Source: Congeria kusceri (Eukaryota > Mollusca > Bivalvia > Myida > Dreissenidae). Taken from it: DNA of 64,000 bases. The stretch lies in assembly GCA_027627225.1 (NCBI GenBank), contig CM051034.1, forward strand, positions 17,778,980 to 17,842,979, read 5' to 3'. Position 1 is the first letter of the stretch, and the number at the start of each line of letters is the position of its first letter. The position numbers and the translations under genes are program-made. Positions 11,100-23,600 of this stretch are shown here, one piece after another. The notes under the pieces were generated by a model that made no database searches, had not been told where the DNA came from, and worked only from the letters and a program-made list of their open reading frames with translations.

Positions 11100-11990
11100 A
11101 CTTCCAATTGCAAAACAGTTGAATTAGTTACCCTGGCACACCACATTTTAAATAGAACGACGACCCTCCGCGGTGGAAGGATTGCATCTTGAATTCATGC
11201 GAATTGAGACAGAGATTAGGGACATAGTACGCCGAAACGCTTGCGTAACCATGTTGGCGTCAAAAGGGACTACTTTTCGAGCGTTTACAATGCAAAAAAA
11301 TGGCTAGTGGGTGCCACCGGAACTAGCTTAGTCATGTACTGAAAAGCGTTCACATGACAAAAAGGTGAAAATTCATTTCTACATAGCGGAATTAAGACAT
11401 TATTGTCTCCAAATTGATTGCTCTTGGCGTATTTGAGCAAAACAAGAAGTCCAAAACAGTCACATCAATTCTACACAAGTGCTTTGAGTGATCAAAGTTC
11501 AAAATAGAATTAGGAACAATGCTAGATTTTCTACACATCATGTTAAATGCAAAAAAAAACTAAAACCACAAAGAACAGAGATCTAAGGCATCATGAATTC
11601 GAATAAGAATCTCTGGAGTCATAAGAGGCGCATACTTAGGCGAATGAAATAGTAATTCACCGAGCCCCCTGTAAGTCAGTAGTAATGAAATGTTGGAAAT
11701 GTCAGGAACATTAACTCCTCCAAAGGTGTGGTTAATGCGAATACCGTTTCATTATTGTTGATACTTTGGAGTGATTTCATGCTAAGACTCAAAAACTGTG
11801 CATATAAACAAATGGTATGAATGTCGACAAGGCATTCTTGCAAAGAATAATATTCACGAAATAACAAAAAAGGAGTGAATTTGTGTCTTTAAATTCCCTG
11901 AGCATAAGCCGATTGCTGTATAAGACCTGGTGACGCAGAACAGTAAGTCCGGTACAAAGTTCAGGATCCACATCTGATAAAATAACATTA
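11100..11990 (-). pseudogene. DIRS/Ngaro tyrosine recombinase, fragmentary
   Basis: Minus-strand frames, broken by several frameshifts, show the N-terminal core-binding domain: LREFKDTNSLL, then FREYYSLQECLVDIHTICLYA, then QFLSLSMKSLQSINN, then GGVNVPDISNIS. Next comes SPKYAPLMTPEILIRIHDAL and, after a break, FFFAFNMMCRKS. These correspond to the helix-rich arm-binding part and the start of the catalytic domain of metazoan DIRS/Ngaro recombinases. A later piece (PFDANMVTQAFRRTMSLI) fits the region before the H-x-x-R motif. The catalytic R-H-R-Y set is not intact. The enzyme would integrate the circular cDNA. Confidence 0.65.
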
Positions 11991-12239
11991 GCACGTATTT
12001 AAGTTAAATTAGAAATAAAGACCTAAATTATCAAACTACACAAGATAAACGAAATGCACAAATACACAAAATAAAATACAGTATGTAAAACATAACAAAA
12101 TTAATTTGAAGCTGCAACGCTAAAACTACTTTCACTAATCATTATCAAATCTCAAATTAGGATACCAAGCAAAATGCATCATGTACATATGCATCAAATC
12201 AAAGTTCTAAATAGAAGTTTTTTAGTATTCCGCTGTTAA

Positions 12240-12665
12240 GAGAGGTCATCTCTGGCCAGCTCATATCGGCAATAACTCTTCGACTAGTTTCATCCTTAGT
12301 TACAGTGTTCAATGGCGAAAAGGCTAGATCACAACAAAGTGGATTCCTGTCAAGTGGACCAATCATAGCTGTGTGATCTAATCCAGTTTTTATAAACTTA
12401 TCAATGTCTATTAGGAAATTTATGGCACCTTTATGATTGATACAGTCAGAGACAGGTAGAGTATCTTTCCAATATCCAATGGGAAAATCATACGCAAGAA
12501 AATCACATATCTCTTAATCTGTACAACCAACAAGAACCGACCTTAAATAAGCAATATTTCAGTTGGTGTGCAACGGTACTCTCACACCTTTTACATTTGG
12601 AAGACCAGACTTATATACAGCATCATGAAGAATAATAATGTCTGCATTTTCTCGAGCGCCCGAAC
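12240..12665 (-). pseudogene. DIRS-type reverse transcriptase, N-terminal half, broken
   Basis: A minus-strand frame reads, with two stops, ...RVPLHTN (stop) ...LRSVLVGCTD (stop) EICDFLAYDFPIGYW..., then NHKGAINFLIDIDKF, LDHTAMIGPLDRNPL, AFSPLNTVTKDETSRRVI and DMSWP. These blocks are characteristic of the fingers region of DIRS-class RTs: the F-P-I-G-Y block, then the N-H-K-G-A block, the M-I/L-G-P block and the D-L-S-W-P block. The palm with the Y/FxDD motif is not recovered downstream and is probably deleted. Confidence 0.75.
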
Positions 12666-13210
12666 AAAACGTTACATCACGAACTTCAGCTTCACGTGTA
12701 TCGTTAACACTGGAGCCTATGGACGAGGATTTCCTAAGGAAGACGTAACGATAGACGAATTGTGACGTGACGAATCAACGAATGACAATGAAGTAAGTGA
12801 AGACGGAACGAATGACGATGACGTTGATGACTTATGTGAAAACCGAACGATAGACGAGCTGTGAAGAGATGCATCCACACCAGTAAATTGCGGAGGTATC
12901 ATGTGGACAGACGAAACTTCGAATGATAGTCAATCCTTCTTTTTATGGCAGGAGGAAGAACTCTCAGGATGGTCACGTTACTGAGGGTCTTTCAAAAGCA
13001 GGTAGTGAAACGTGCTTTACAATACGTATTTCCGAGCCAATACGCGCCGAGTGTGGAGACGTCATGAATCGTTTAACCTTTTTGAAACTTGCGGCAAACT
13101 AAACTACTTTTTTACGACGTTCTGTTCGACGACGCCATGCGGGCTATCGAGCTAGCACTAGTTCAATCCAACACAAGATTCACGCTGTCTATATCTGCGA
13201 AACTATCATT

Positions 13211-13762
13211 TCAGGTTGTATTTCCACGCTCAATGTCAATGAGAATCTCCTGATGAACGTTTAGTACACATTTCCGCTGGTGTATATGAGCGAAACAAAT
13301 GAGTGATCGTAAATGTGTTACTGGACGCTCGATTTCCTCGAGCGATAATCTCGTGTTTGTGTTAAGCAGATGTAGGATTATAGCACAATAACCGGCCATA
13401 AACTGGGTCATTTTCAGGTTATTATATTCAATGTCCGATTGTTTACAAAGCTGGCTGGGAACGAAAGTAAGGGACCACAGTTGAGATCTCTTGACTTGAA
13501 TGTCAGTGCAATTGGAAACAGAGCCGCGCCGATCCAAAATCGAAGCGGGGCCTCTAGGACCGAAGTGTGAAAGGGATGGCGACAAAGGATCATCTGCCAT
13601 GTCAAAGTCCGCAAGCTGCTGCTTTGACTCGGCCATCTCCTTACGTAGTCGGTGGGTTTCGGCCGACTCACGACATACCTCAACTAACTGTGTAAGTCGA
13701 GCGCGCACATTTAAAAGTTCATCACGTTCAATCGAAATAGGTGTTTTATTTGGCGTCAACAA
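13211..13762 (-). CDS. DIRS gag-like ORF
   Basis: An open frame of 183 codons on the minus strand, first ORF after repeat A1. The N-terminal third (about residues 8-55) is charged and heptad-like (ERDELLNVRARLTQLVEV), consistent with a coiled coil. The middle is Pro/Ser-rich and the end is mixed. I cannot match it to a named domain. Its role as gag is inferred from position, size and orientation within the element. It may be C-terminally truncated, because the sequence between it and the RT is open only in short Ser-rich frames. Confidence 0.5.
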   Translation of the reverse strand: MLTPNKTPISIERDELLNVRARLTQLVEVCRESAETHRLRKEMAESKQQLADFDMADDPLSPSLSHFGPRGPASILDRRGSVSNCTDIQVKRSQLWSLTFVPSQLCKQSDIEYNNLKMTQFMAGYCAIILHLLNTNTRLSLEEIERPVTHLRSLICFAHIHQRKCVLNVHQEILIDIERGNTT

Positions 13763-13897
13763 ATCAAGCTGTGCCTTTAAAATCGCTTCGTTTTTTCCAA
13801 ATTTAAAATGTCCTCCTTTACCGAAGTAGGCTTCCTTGCTACTTTTTCTTTAGGACGCGCCCCAGTATTCCTTATTTTTTAACGAACAAAGAAAAAG

Positions 13898-14038
13898 CGA
13901 ACGTCCGCTCAGGATTAATACTAACTAATGACTGAAAAGGCGCTAAAAGGGGCGGACTACTAGAAGTGTAAATTCACGTAAGGAAGAAAGAGTTGCCTCC
14001 CTTAATAAATATATAATTTTGTTAAAATTAGTGAAATT
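13898..14038 (-). repeat. DIRS repeat A1 (5' end of element)
   Basis: Direct copy of 10,701-10,843. It is the outermost repeat on the 5' side in minus-strand order. Confidence 0.8.
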
Positions 14039-15600
14039 CTATTTCTTTCATTTACGTTATAAGTATCACTGAGTATCATCGGCCTTTATAGCACGATTTT
14101 AGATTACTTAAATTGATTCAACGAAAGTAACGTGTAAAATGTAATTGGAAATGGAGATAAGAAAATTATACACATCGTCCATGTAGCCGCTTAAGTGACT
14201 TGTTTACGTTGTAGTTGATATATGAATAAAAATATAAACGAAATAAAAAAGTAACCTATTAACATACAACCGCTTTCACGGCAATAACATTTAAAAGTAA
14301 GTTTTTGTTTTCTACATTGTTTATTATATCATGAGAATTTAACTGGAATTAGTTTTTTATTATTTAACATTGTCACCACTATGACGCAAATGGAAACACT
14401 AGAGAAAAAATGTATTAAATAGTTTTACATTGGCGATACATTATTTAGCATATATTTACCATATCAATAATCAGTGACACAATGCATGACTGTTTGCTCA
14501 GCATTAAATTGTTATAAATGCCCTCCAGCAATCCAGCAGAAATATTTGAACTTGGCGCTGCAGTACAATATTCAATTTCACACGGATTCTCATATTTGAC
14601 AATTCCATCTATGACATGAAATATGTGTATATCCGCAGGCGTGTACACTGTAATATTTCTTTCTCATAAGTGTGTGTCATTGTTATGTAGGGTGGGTCGC
14701 TCGCCACTATGCGCAAACACTCGAACAGTAGTTGGGTATGATCTTAAAGTGTCACATAATTTCATAAAGTGATTAGTACCAGAACAACATATTTGGATTT
14801 TGCCAGAATTTAGAATAACCTGATCATGTTTAAAATAATGGATTACTGATTACGCTGTTAACATTAATTGATTGTTGGAAATACACAAATTGGTTAAAAC
14901 TGTATCACACATATTCTATCAATATACCTACCATTTCAAAACCATGCATGAATCAAAATACTACATGTCACGTGTCATATTTAGCTTGTATTAAACACTC
15001 ATAATTTTAATATACGACTATCAGTTAAACATTGACCAATATTTACTCTATCTGTTTGGCATTTTTTGACAACGCAGTATATAAACTGATTGTTGTCAGT
15101 CATTAAAGTAATTTAAATAAAGGGAGTAAATGGTGTTTCAGAATTGGGTATTAACGCAAGTACGCGCTTATGTGTTGGCCTTATTAGTTATAGGAAAGTC
15201 ACGTGAAATGACATTAGGTTGGGAACTAATATGAATAGTGGCTGTATTTAACAAAAACAAAATAATGACAGAGTTTGTCACAATACGTACCTGCGTATCG
15301 TGTCGACCCAATTAGGGACAAGCAAAGCCTAATCCAACGATGTGTTGGCATGTCCTGTTATTCTAAGTAGGAAGGCTTCGAAGATTATGTACCACTGATT
15401 GTTAAATTGTATTCAAATTTGTTCAGCAGTTTATTGCGACTTACATTTTACCTTCCTGAATACTCTATGCGCTTCAACAAATGTTAACAATTAAGAGCGT
15501 ACAAAAAGGGTTATGAATGCCTGTTTGTAGTGCATTGCAATGATTTCAAATATAGCCTATAAACGCTGGAAACCATACGTAAAAAGTCAATACCAAACCA
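14039..15600. other. Unassigned non-coding interval
   Basis: No recognisable gene, RNA or element. A 67-codon minus-strand frame at 14,445-14,648 has no motif. Confidence 0.5.
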
Positions 15601-15749
15601 AACCAAAATGGCCCTGGGTCGCTCACTTGAGTTAAATGAATCTAATTGTCTTGTAAAAATTTAATCGCGTGCAATAATATATTTGAAGTAAAGTTTACAA
15701 CAATTGTCAAAAATGAACAACTGACAGCCTTGTTTTTAAGCAAATATTA

Positions 15750-17760
15750 ATAATTTAAAGACACTTGGTAGATGATCAACCAAGGGCCATTTCTGCGAGT
15801 TTATTTCGAAATTAATCAAGCGGTTTTACACAAGAAGCCATATAAAAAAACTTCCAGTCCCCCGGCAGCCATGTGTTTTTAACGAATCAAAATTATTTAT
15901 AGAAATCTGGTAGATGGTCAGCGAAGGCACATTTCTCTGTGAAATTATTTTCAATTTCAGCCAGTGGTTTGGGAAAATAAATTTTTAACAGGTTTCAATT
16001 TAGCCGTATAAGGGAAACTGCCCCGCCCCCTGGCGGCCATGTTTTTTAATGAATGAATATAATTGGAAAACAATTTTGCAGAGAGTCACCCAAGGAGCAT
16101 TTCTATGTATTTATACTGAAATCCAGCCTGTGAGTTTGTTCATGAAGATTTGTAGAATTTTCAATATAGATAAATAAAAAAAACTGCCCCGCCCCCTGGC
16201 GGCCATGTTTAAAAAAAATAAAATTAATTTTAAAACGTTTGGTAGAGGGTCACCCAACGAACATTACTATGAATTCTTTTAAAATCAATCCAATGGTTTC
16301 GGACAAGAAGAATTTTAAAGTTTTTAATAAAGCCATATAAAAATATCTGCTCCAGCCGATGACAGCCATGTTTTTAACGAATCAAAATAATTTGAAGAAG
16401 TTTAGTAGAATGTCGCCTAAGGAACATTTATGTGGAAATCCTTTGAAATCAGGCCAGCGGTTTAGAACAAACAGATTTTTTAAAGTTTTTAAAATAGCAA
16501 AATAGGGAAAACTGCCAATCCCCCTGGCGGCCATATTTTTTAATGAATAAAATGATTTGAACAAAAAATTGGTGAAGGGTCACAAAAGGAACATTTATGT
16601 TAAATTATTTTGAAATCCGACAAGGGTTTCGGACAAGATTTTTTTTCTAAATAGCCATATAAGGCAAACTGCACCGCCTCTTGGTGGCCATGTTTGTAAT
16701 AAATCAAAATGATTTGAACACATTTGGAGAAGGTCACCCAACGAACATTTTTGTGAAAACAATTTTGCAATCCGGTTAGCGGTTTCGGAGATTTTCAAAG
16801 TTTTCACTATAGCTATGTATAGAATATTGCTCCACCCCCTGGCGGCCATGTTGTTTAACGAATCAAAATGATTTGATGAAATCTGGTAGAGAGTCCCCAA
16901 AGGAACCTTTGTTTTCTATATAGCTATATAAGGGAAAATGCCCCACCCCCTGGCTGCCATGTTTTTTAATGAATCAAATTACTTTAAAGAAATTTAGAAG
17001 AGGATACCCAAGGAACATTTGTGTTAAATTATTTTGAAATCCAGCAAGTGGTTTCGGACAAGAAGATTTTTTTATAAGTTTTCAATATAGCCATATTGGA
17101 AAAATCTGCCCCGCCCACTGGTGGCAATGTTTTTTTAATGAATCAACATAATTTGAAGAAATTTGGTAGAGGATCACCCAAGGAACAATTCAGAGAAATT
17201 ATTTTAAAATCCAGCCAGTGGCCTCAAGCAAGAAATTTATTAAAGTTTTCAATATAGCCATATAAGGAAAACTGCCCCGACCCCTGGCGGCCATGTTTTT
17301 AACGAAACAAAACAATTTGAAGAAATTTGGTAGATGGTCACCAATGGAACACTTAACTAAACTTATTTTGAAATCCGGCAAGCAGTTTTGAAGAGAAGAT
17401 TTTCAAAGTTTTCAGTATAGCGATGGAAAACTGCCCCGCCCCCTAGCGACCATGTTTTTAATGAATCAAAATAATTTAAAGAAATTTGTAGAGGGCCACC
17501 CGAAGAACATTTCTGTGTTCCAACCAGTTGTTTCGGACAAGAAGATTTTTATTTTTTCAAGTTTTTAAGATGTTGGTTGCCATGGCAACCAAAGTTTTCT
17601 AGATATTAAAATGAGTTGAAGACATGTGTTAAGAAACATTGCTGTCAAGTTAGGTTAAAAACCGCCAAATGGTTTCAGAGAAGAAGCTGCTTAAGTAAAT
17701 TGTTGATGACGACGGACGACGACGACGACGGACGACGACGGTGACTGACCAGAATAGCTC
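15750..17760. repeat. Tandem array of ~165 bp units (about 11 copies)
   Basis: Each unit carries a core near 'ctggcggccatgttttt' followed by 'aatgaatcaaaataattt', 'ggtagagggtcaccca', 'ggaacattt', 'tttcggacaagaagat' and 'caatatagccatataagg'. Core positions at about 15,866, 16,036, 16,204, 16,368, 16,531, 16,687, 16,847, 16,959, 17,126, 17,290 and 17,450 give spacing of 156-170 bp, with one short unit of about 112 bp. The array is preceded by 'gctcacttgag' (15,620) and followed by a (GAC/GACG)n tract (17,706-17,745) and 'ctcaggtgagct' (17,758). These may be the ends of a tandem-repeat-bearing non-autonomous element. Confidence 0.85.
17706..17745. repeat. (GAC)n-like microsatellite
   Basis: Runs of gac/gacg at the right end of the 165 bp array, followed by the ctcaggtgagct motif. 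Confidence 0.85.
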
Positions 17761-19417
17761 AGGTGAGCTAAAACGCGTTATATCTCTTCACCTAAGAGCA
17801 AGAAGGTGCTTTCAGCCTTTTTTGCGAATAGCACCTTCTGGCTTTCAAGGGACGATTTTTATGATTTAGACTACATGTATATTTCATTATAGAAGTTTCT
17901 TTGCATGAAATCTTATATTGTCATATACTATACATATTGTGAGTGAAATCGGGGCTAACGCGCTTAAAAGTCTTCTTAAAATAATCCAATCTATCATTAC
18001 GTTTTAACAACCACCAACAACTAATTTCTGGCATTTCGTGTCGACAACATGTACATACTATTTGAAATAAGGGCTTTACTGACGACTCGTAAATTTATCA
18101 CAGTGTATAACCGTACAGTGAGCTAAACCGGAAGTTGGTGATCTGTACGCCAGTGAACAGTTAGTTGCTGTATCTTTTACTTTGGGACTGGATATAACAT
18201 TATTAAAACTTGTATGTTAATTATTGTCCTATTTGTCGCACATGTGCTTTGTGTTTTGTGTGGAAAGTGTGTTGTCGTTGATAATTCAGTAGTTGATCAC
18301 GGCAAATAAGTGGAAACGATGATAATTCAGTAGTTGATCACGGCAAATAAGTGGAAACGATAAAAAACCTGTGAATACATTTCCATGTAATTCTTTGGAT
18401 TTCGCGTAAATGTGTATGCCTATGTTTTGCTTGACGCCCAGAAACACTTATTAAACTATATACATTAATTGAAAGCTGATTATATTGCAATAGCATAGAT
18501 ATTTGCCGTTTTATTTGTTTGTTTATTGACTGTACGCCTAGCTGCGACTGTACGCAATGACTAGTTTGGCGAATACAATACAATTCTTTACGTTTATTTG
18601 CGATTCGTGATCGACACATATTTAAGAAATGTTTGATCATCCTTAATAATTATTATGTACATTGTATGTGTACATAAATATTAGTTAGTGTACATGTACA
18701 TGCCTTATTTATGCGTAATAAATTTGAATTTCATTCGAAAGTGTCATTTCATAGAGACATATTTATGATATACATATTTTGCTTTATAGGAATTGCGCGG
18801 TTTTGTCCGTACGTCCGAACGTGTGTACGTCCGTTAGAATGCAAACTGCATATTGACATAACTTCCACGTTTTCAATTTTACGTAATAAAATATGTAATA
18901 AAAATGTGTTTTTTACATGATGCAGACATTATTTTTTGTTACGATTGTGATATCGCGATTCAAGAATTTCACTAAACAATACATGTTTTACCCGTGCAGA
19001 AAATTGATCGAGATTAAAAACATCATTCAAAATAACAAAGCGGTGTAATACAGAAAGATTTACTTTCATTAACTAAAAAAATTTTTAAATTTCTTGTTAA
19101 ACAAGTATTATATTTCATTCGCAGTCATATAAACAGTGTATACCTTTCTATGACAATCAATATGAAATAAAATAAAATTGTATGGCAAAGTCAACAATTA
19201 AATGTCCTTTATTTATTTCAGACTATTCTATGAGCGAGTGGAAAATAGGCGGATGATAACATTGGGTCGTGTGAAATGTAACCAATTGCCCGTTTTACTC
19301 TGCTGAATATGGAACTACTCTTCTCGTTGTTTTGTATTATTTCAAAATATGCGAATTAACTCATCGATAGTGTAAACATCGGCTTTCGGAAACACAATGA
19401 AACAAATCAATAATATT
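17761..19417. other. Unassigned interval with a 42 bp tandem duplication
   Basis: No gene is recognised. At 18,276-18,360 two near-identical 42 bp copies (tgataattcagtagttgatc...) are joined head to tail. Confidence 0.6.
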
Positions 19418-19581
19418 AGGTTATTTAACAGCTTTCTGTACAATACGGTGGTATTTTTGGACGAGTACACAGCTGACATACCATATTGGACGAGCCGAAA
19501 GGCGAGTCCAATTTGAGTATTTCAGATGTGTAGGAGTCCATATATTTCACGGTCTTGTACAGAACGCTGTTAAATAATCTT
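19418..19581. repeat. Foldback element (long imperfect palindrome)
   Basis: The left arm begins aggttatttaacagc and the right arm ends gctgttaaataatct; arms of about 75 bp mirror each other around 'gagccgaaaggcgag'. Part of the arm sequence (accatattggac, gtccaatatgg) reappears near 26,080-26,120, suggesting a related degraded copy there. Confidence 0.75.
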
Positions 19582-19723
19582 TTTATTATGTACCTATTTA
19601 TATTTGTGTATGTTTTGCATAATATTTACATTAAACCACACAGTCCGCGGAACAGTGCGCGCGCTCACAATAATACTATATGACGTCGCTCTACGTGATA
19701 AATAATTTGCAAATATACATATA

Positions 19724-20126
19724 GGATCTGACACAGTTGTCATTTCATACCATAATTTATTAAACGAGGTGAGGAATTTTGTTAGTAAGCGAGCCTTTGG
19801 CGAGCTTACTAACGAATTTCCTGGACGTGTTTAATAAAATATGGTAGGAAATGACAACGAGTGTCAGATCTTTTTTATCACATGCTTTTAAAGGAAATAA
19901 AACCCTTCTAATTTTACCAAAATAAGTTGGTACATTCTCAAAGTTGTGTACTGACGTGACGTCATTTCATATTGACAAATTCATTTCACCAAAATAACGT
20001 CATGCGATTGGTCAGTCAAAGAATACGTAGCCAATGCAAACGCTCAAACTGTTATCTATCAAATGTGTAAGATTGAAATATTTGTAATGGTTGTATTACA
20101 CGGGAAACAAAGTATAGCATGTGATA
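19724..20126. mobile_element. Foldback/MITE element, copy b
   Basis: An independent copy of the element at 6,662. The palindrome spans 19,724-19,870 and its outer 10 bp are a perfect inverted pair (GATCTGACAC and GTGTCAGATC). The loop region reads cgagcctttggcgag. The tail includes gtcatgcgattggtcag and ends agtatagcatgtgata. That end is the inverted counterpart of ttatcacatgct just after the palindrome, so the tail is itself framed by inverted repeats. Confidence 0.8.
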
Positions 20127-20635
20127 AATGTTCGTCTGTTATTCTGTAGCCTGCACTTATATCTAATTAAATAATTGATTTTAACTGCTAAAACAGACTT
20201 CCGTACTTTAGCATGACCTTGTACTAATTGTAAACATTGAGTGTGTAGAAACTATATTTAGACGGGTCATGTTTAACAGATGGCGTGTTCAATTGGAAGT
20301 GTCTGCAACGCGTTTGTTTTAAATGAATATTACACATTGATACAGGTTTGTCAAACTGATTATTTTACAGTCGATTGAAAATGTTTCATGTATATTGAGA
20401 ACCAGAATAACGCAATATATATCTATAGAAGAACTTTATTTCGAACAGTAAGCATGAGCTCATGAGTTCAAACAATCATAATACATAAATAAATATACAA
20501 ACAATCGTCATGTTCCATGTGATGTAACAAAGCAGGTAGTAATATAGTTAAATTATACAAATAGTTGACAGATCAAAATAATTGGGAGAAAAGTAAGTTA
20601 CAGTAATAATGTAGAGCATACGTACATGTTGTATA

Positions 20636-23600
20636 TTAACATGTTGAGTCATGTAGTTGAAAAGCTTTATAAATAAAAGTCGCAAGTTTTACTGATAAAC
20701 GTTCATTTTCGGTGTTTAAAAGTTCAATAAATTTAGGGATGTTTGGTCGTTTCCAAAAATATTTATTTAGATATACTTTTCTTTCATTGTAATAAAGTGG
20801 ACATTCAAGCATAAAATGAAACTCATCTTCTATTGTATTACATAATTGGCATTTTCTGTCTGCTCTAGGTATTTTATGTGGTTTGTTCCATCTACCTCGT
20901 TCAATTGCTAATCTGTGCGATGAGACACGTAAGCGGCATAATGCTGTTCGGAATTTAAAATCTGCTAATATTGAATATGTATTCGCACGTGATGATAGAT
21001 TTAGTCGTTCGTGCCAATTTTGAATAAAACAATCTTTAACTCTTTGTTTAAAGACTTTAAGAAAAGCGTCAGTATTGCATACTCCTTGAAATAACCATAC
21101 TTGATTAAAACCCATGCTTTCAAGAAATATTTTTACATGTAATGCCCAATTTGTTTTTGTCGGAAATAAATCCATATCATTTAACATCATTTTGTATGCG
21201 TATTTAATGAATTTTCTGTCCGTGGACGTTACAACTTTTAACCAGAATCTAATAATATTGTTCATTCTGTTACAATATAGAGATGTTCTACCTACTTCTC
21301 CATATATGAAGTCGTTTTGTGTACTCAATTTAACACCTAGTAAGTTTTTCAAAAAATGTAGATGTAAACGTTCAAGTTTTTCGCTTTTTAAGAAACCCCA
21401 TACTTCTGATCCGTAATTTAATATTGGCACAATTAGCTTGTCAAATAGGTCTATTATAGATCTGACATCAATATCAGTAAATTTTATTAAGTACTGCTTC
21501 AATTTAAATAGGGCGTTAAGTGCCTGACCGTTCAAAATTTCGAAAGTTTTATTAAATGACCCTCCAGTAGTGAACGTTATACCAAGATATGTGAATTGAT
21601 TAACTATTTCAATTTCGTTTCCAGCGTATAGGAATTTAAGGGAATCTTTCAGTCTTCCAGCTTTTCTTAAAATCATAACTTTAGTTTTATTAACGTTAAC
21701 GCTTAACTTCCATCTCGTACAGTAATTATGAAGTAAATCAAGTGATTGTTGAAGTTCAATTTCGTTTAAGGCAAAAATGACAATATCGTCGGCGTATAAC
21801 AACAAGATAAGTTTTAAGTGTTCAACATCAATGCCATTTACACCGTTCAATATGTAATGTTCTTCAAGATCATTAATATACATAGAAAAGATAAAAGGAG
21901 ATAAACAGTCACCTTGACGTGTGCCTAGCTGACATGTAAATGTGTTACTTAAACAATTTTGGTGCTTAATACGTGAGTTAACATTACTATATAGGGATCG
22001 TATTACATTCATCATATTACCACGAATGCCGTATTGTATAAGTTTATAGAAAATATTACCTCTTACTAATAAATCAAATTCTTTAGTAAAGTCAACAAAG
22101 CATACATACAATTTTTTGTTTTGGTTTAGAATATGATTTATTACACTGGACATGATGAAAATGTTATCTACTGTACCCATATTTCTTCTAAAACCAGCTT
22201 GGGCTTCAGAGTATATGTTGTAGTTTTCAGCCCAGGTATTTAATCGGTTATTAATGACTCTGGTAAATAGTTTTCCAAAAGTACTTAGAAGTGTAATGCC
22301 TCTGTAGTTTTCTGGGAAATCCGGGTCCCCTTTTTTAAACATTGGTATAATATAACCTTCAGTCCACTTGTAAGGGAAATAACCCATATTAAATATCTTG
22401 TTAAATAGTGTTACAATATAATTTGATATATATGGGAAGCCATGTTTAAAAAATTCGTTTATCAAATAGTCTGGACCTCCTGATCTATCAGCATTAAGTT
22501 GTGAACATGCTTTGTAAATATCATCATAAGTTATTTCATTATCTAGTTCATTGAACATAACTTGTAGTTCACCATTCAAAAATCTTTCGTTAAAATATAA
22601 AACATCATCATCTGCTTGATAAAAATGTGAGTCTGGGTTATTTATAGCTTTAAAATATTGTTCAAAATGTGATAATGTTATATTGCTACAACTATTCTTT
22701 GTACTACAACATGTATCTTTCAGCATTTTCCAATATAGTTTAGCATTGTGTAACCTTGCGCCTTCCAATTGTGATGTGACCTTTTTATCGAAACAATATT
22801 TTTTATTTCTAATAGTTGATTTATATGCCGATCTCGATTGTGATAAAATATTTCTGTTTTCTAATGTTTTACTATCTCGATATTGATTTAAATTATCGAA
22901 GAAATCCTTTCGTTTTAAGTGACATTCATTATCAAACCATTTATTTAATTTCTTAATGGGCGATTCGGTTTTGGGTCGGTTACGTATATTGTGCCTAAAA
23001 AACTTGTCACACACCCATTGGAAGTCACTATAGAAACCTGAAATATTTTCATCAAGATGTTCAGCGCACTCAATGGTAGATAACTTTTCGATTAAAGAAT
23101 CTAAATTTGTTTGATAATTGTCGTCCTGTAATTCATTAATAAAATTATACATATTTTCGTCATTCCACTTATAGCGGTATTCTACGTTTTCATAATCCCC
23201 GATATTATTATCTCCCTTGTTTTCGCGTTCATTTATATCCAACGCTTTAAGAGAGAATTTGATAGCGCAATGATCGGATAAGATATTCGGTTCATCTATA
23301 AGAAAGGAACTAAAAATACACATTAATTCAGGTTTACATAGCATATAATCAACAAGGCTGCATCCATTCTGTTTAACACACGTGTAATTACCAATATCTT
23401 TATCATTGCCTATTCGACCGTTCATAATACGCAAGCCCGTATGTTTACAAAATTCGATGAGTAATTTTCCATCTTGTGTATTCCTACTAATGAATATGTC
23501 AGTAATATAATCTTCGTGCATCATATCTAAAGTGTATAAAAATTCATTTTCTACAAAATCATTCAGTTTTCCGACTCTAGAATTTAAGTCGCCAGTAATA

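Larger units (their letters stand above)
10378..14038 (-). mobile_element. DIRS/Ngaro-type tyrosine-recombinase retroelement, decayed
   Basis: Minus-strand order: repeat A1 (13,898-14,038), gag-like ORF (13,211-13,762), reverse transcriptase remnant (about 12,240-12,665), tyrosine recombinase remnant (about 11,100-11,990), B1 (about 10,850-11,036), A2 (10,701-10,843), B2 (10,378-10,508). The A1-ORFs-B1-A2-B2 layout is the split direct repeat arrangement known from PAT- and Ngaro-type elements, which integrate by a tyrosine recombinase via a circular intermediate. Stops and frameshifts show it is inactive. The RT-to-YR gap is only about 250 bp, so the second half of RT and the RNase H are largely deleted. 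Confidence 0.8.

Noticed and set aside
13500..13829. Plus-strand 109-codon frame opposite the DIRS gag-like ORF
   Set aside because: Antisense shadow of the minus-strand gag-like ORF, which has the correct orientation within the element.
16382..17381. Minus-strand genes in the 165 bp array
   Set aside because: Frames are by-products of the tandem repeat, unit lengths are not multiples of three, and no start or splice context repeats consistently.
15750..17760. CRISPR-like array
   Set aside because: Units are ~165 bp without constant short repeats separated by unique spacers, and the genome is eukaryotic.
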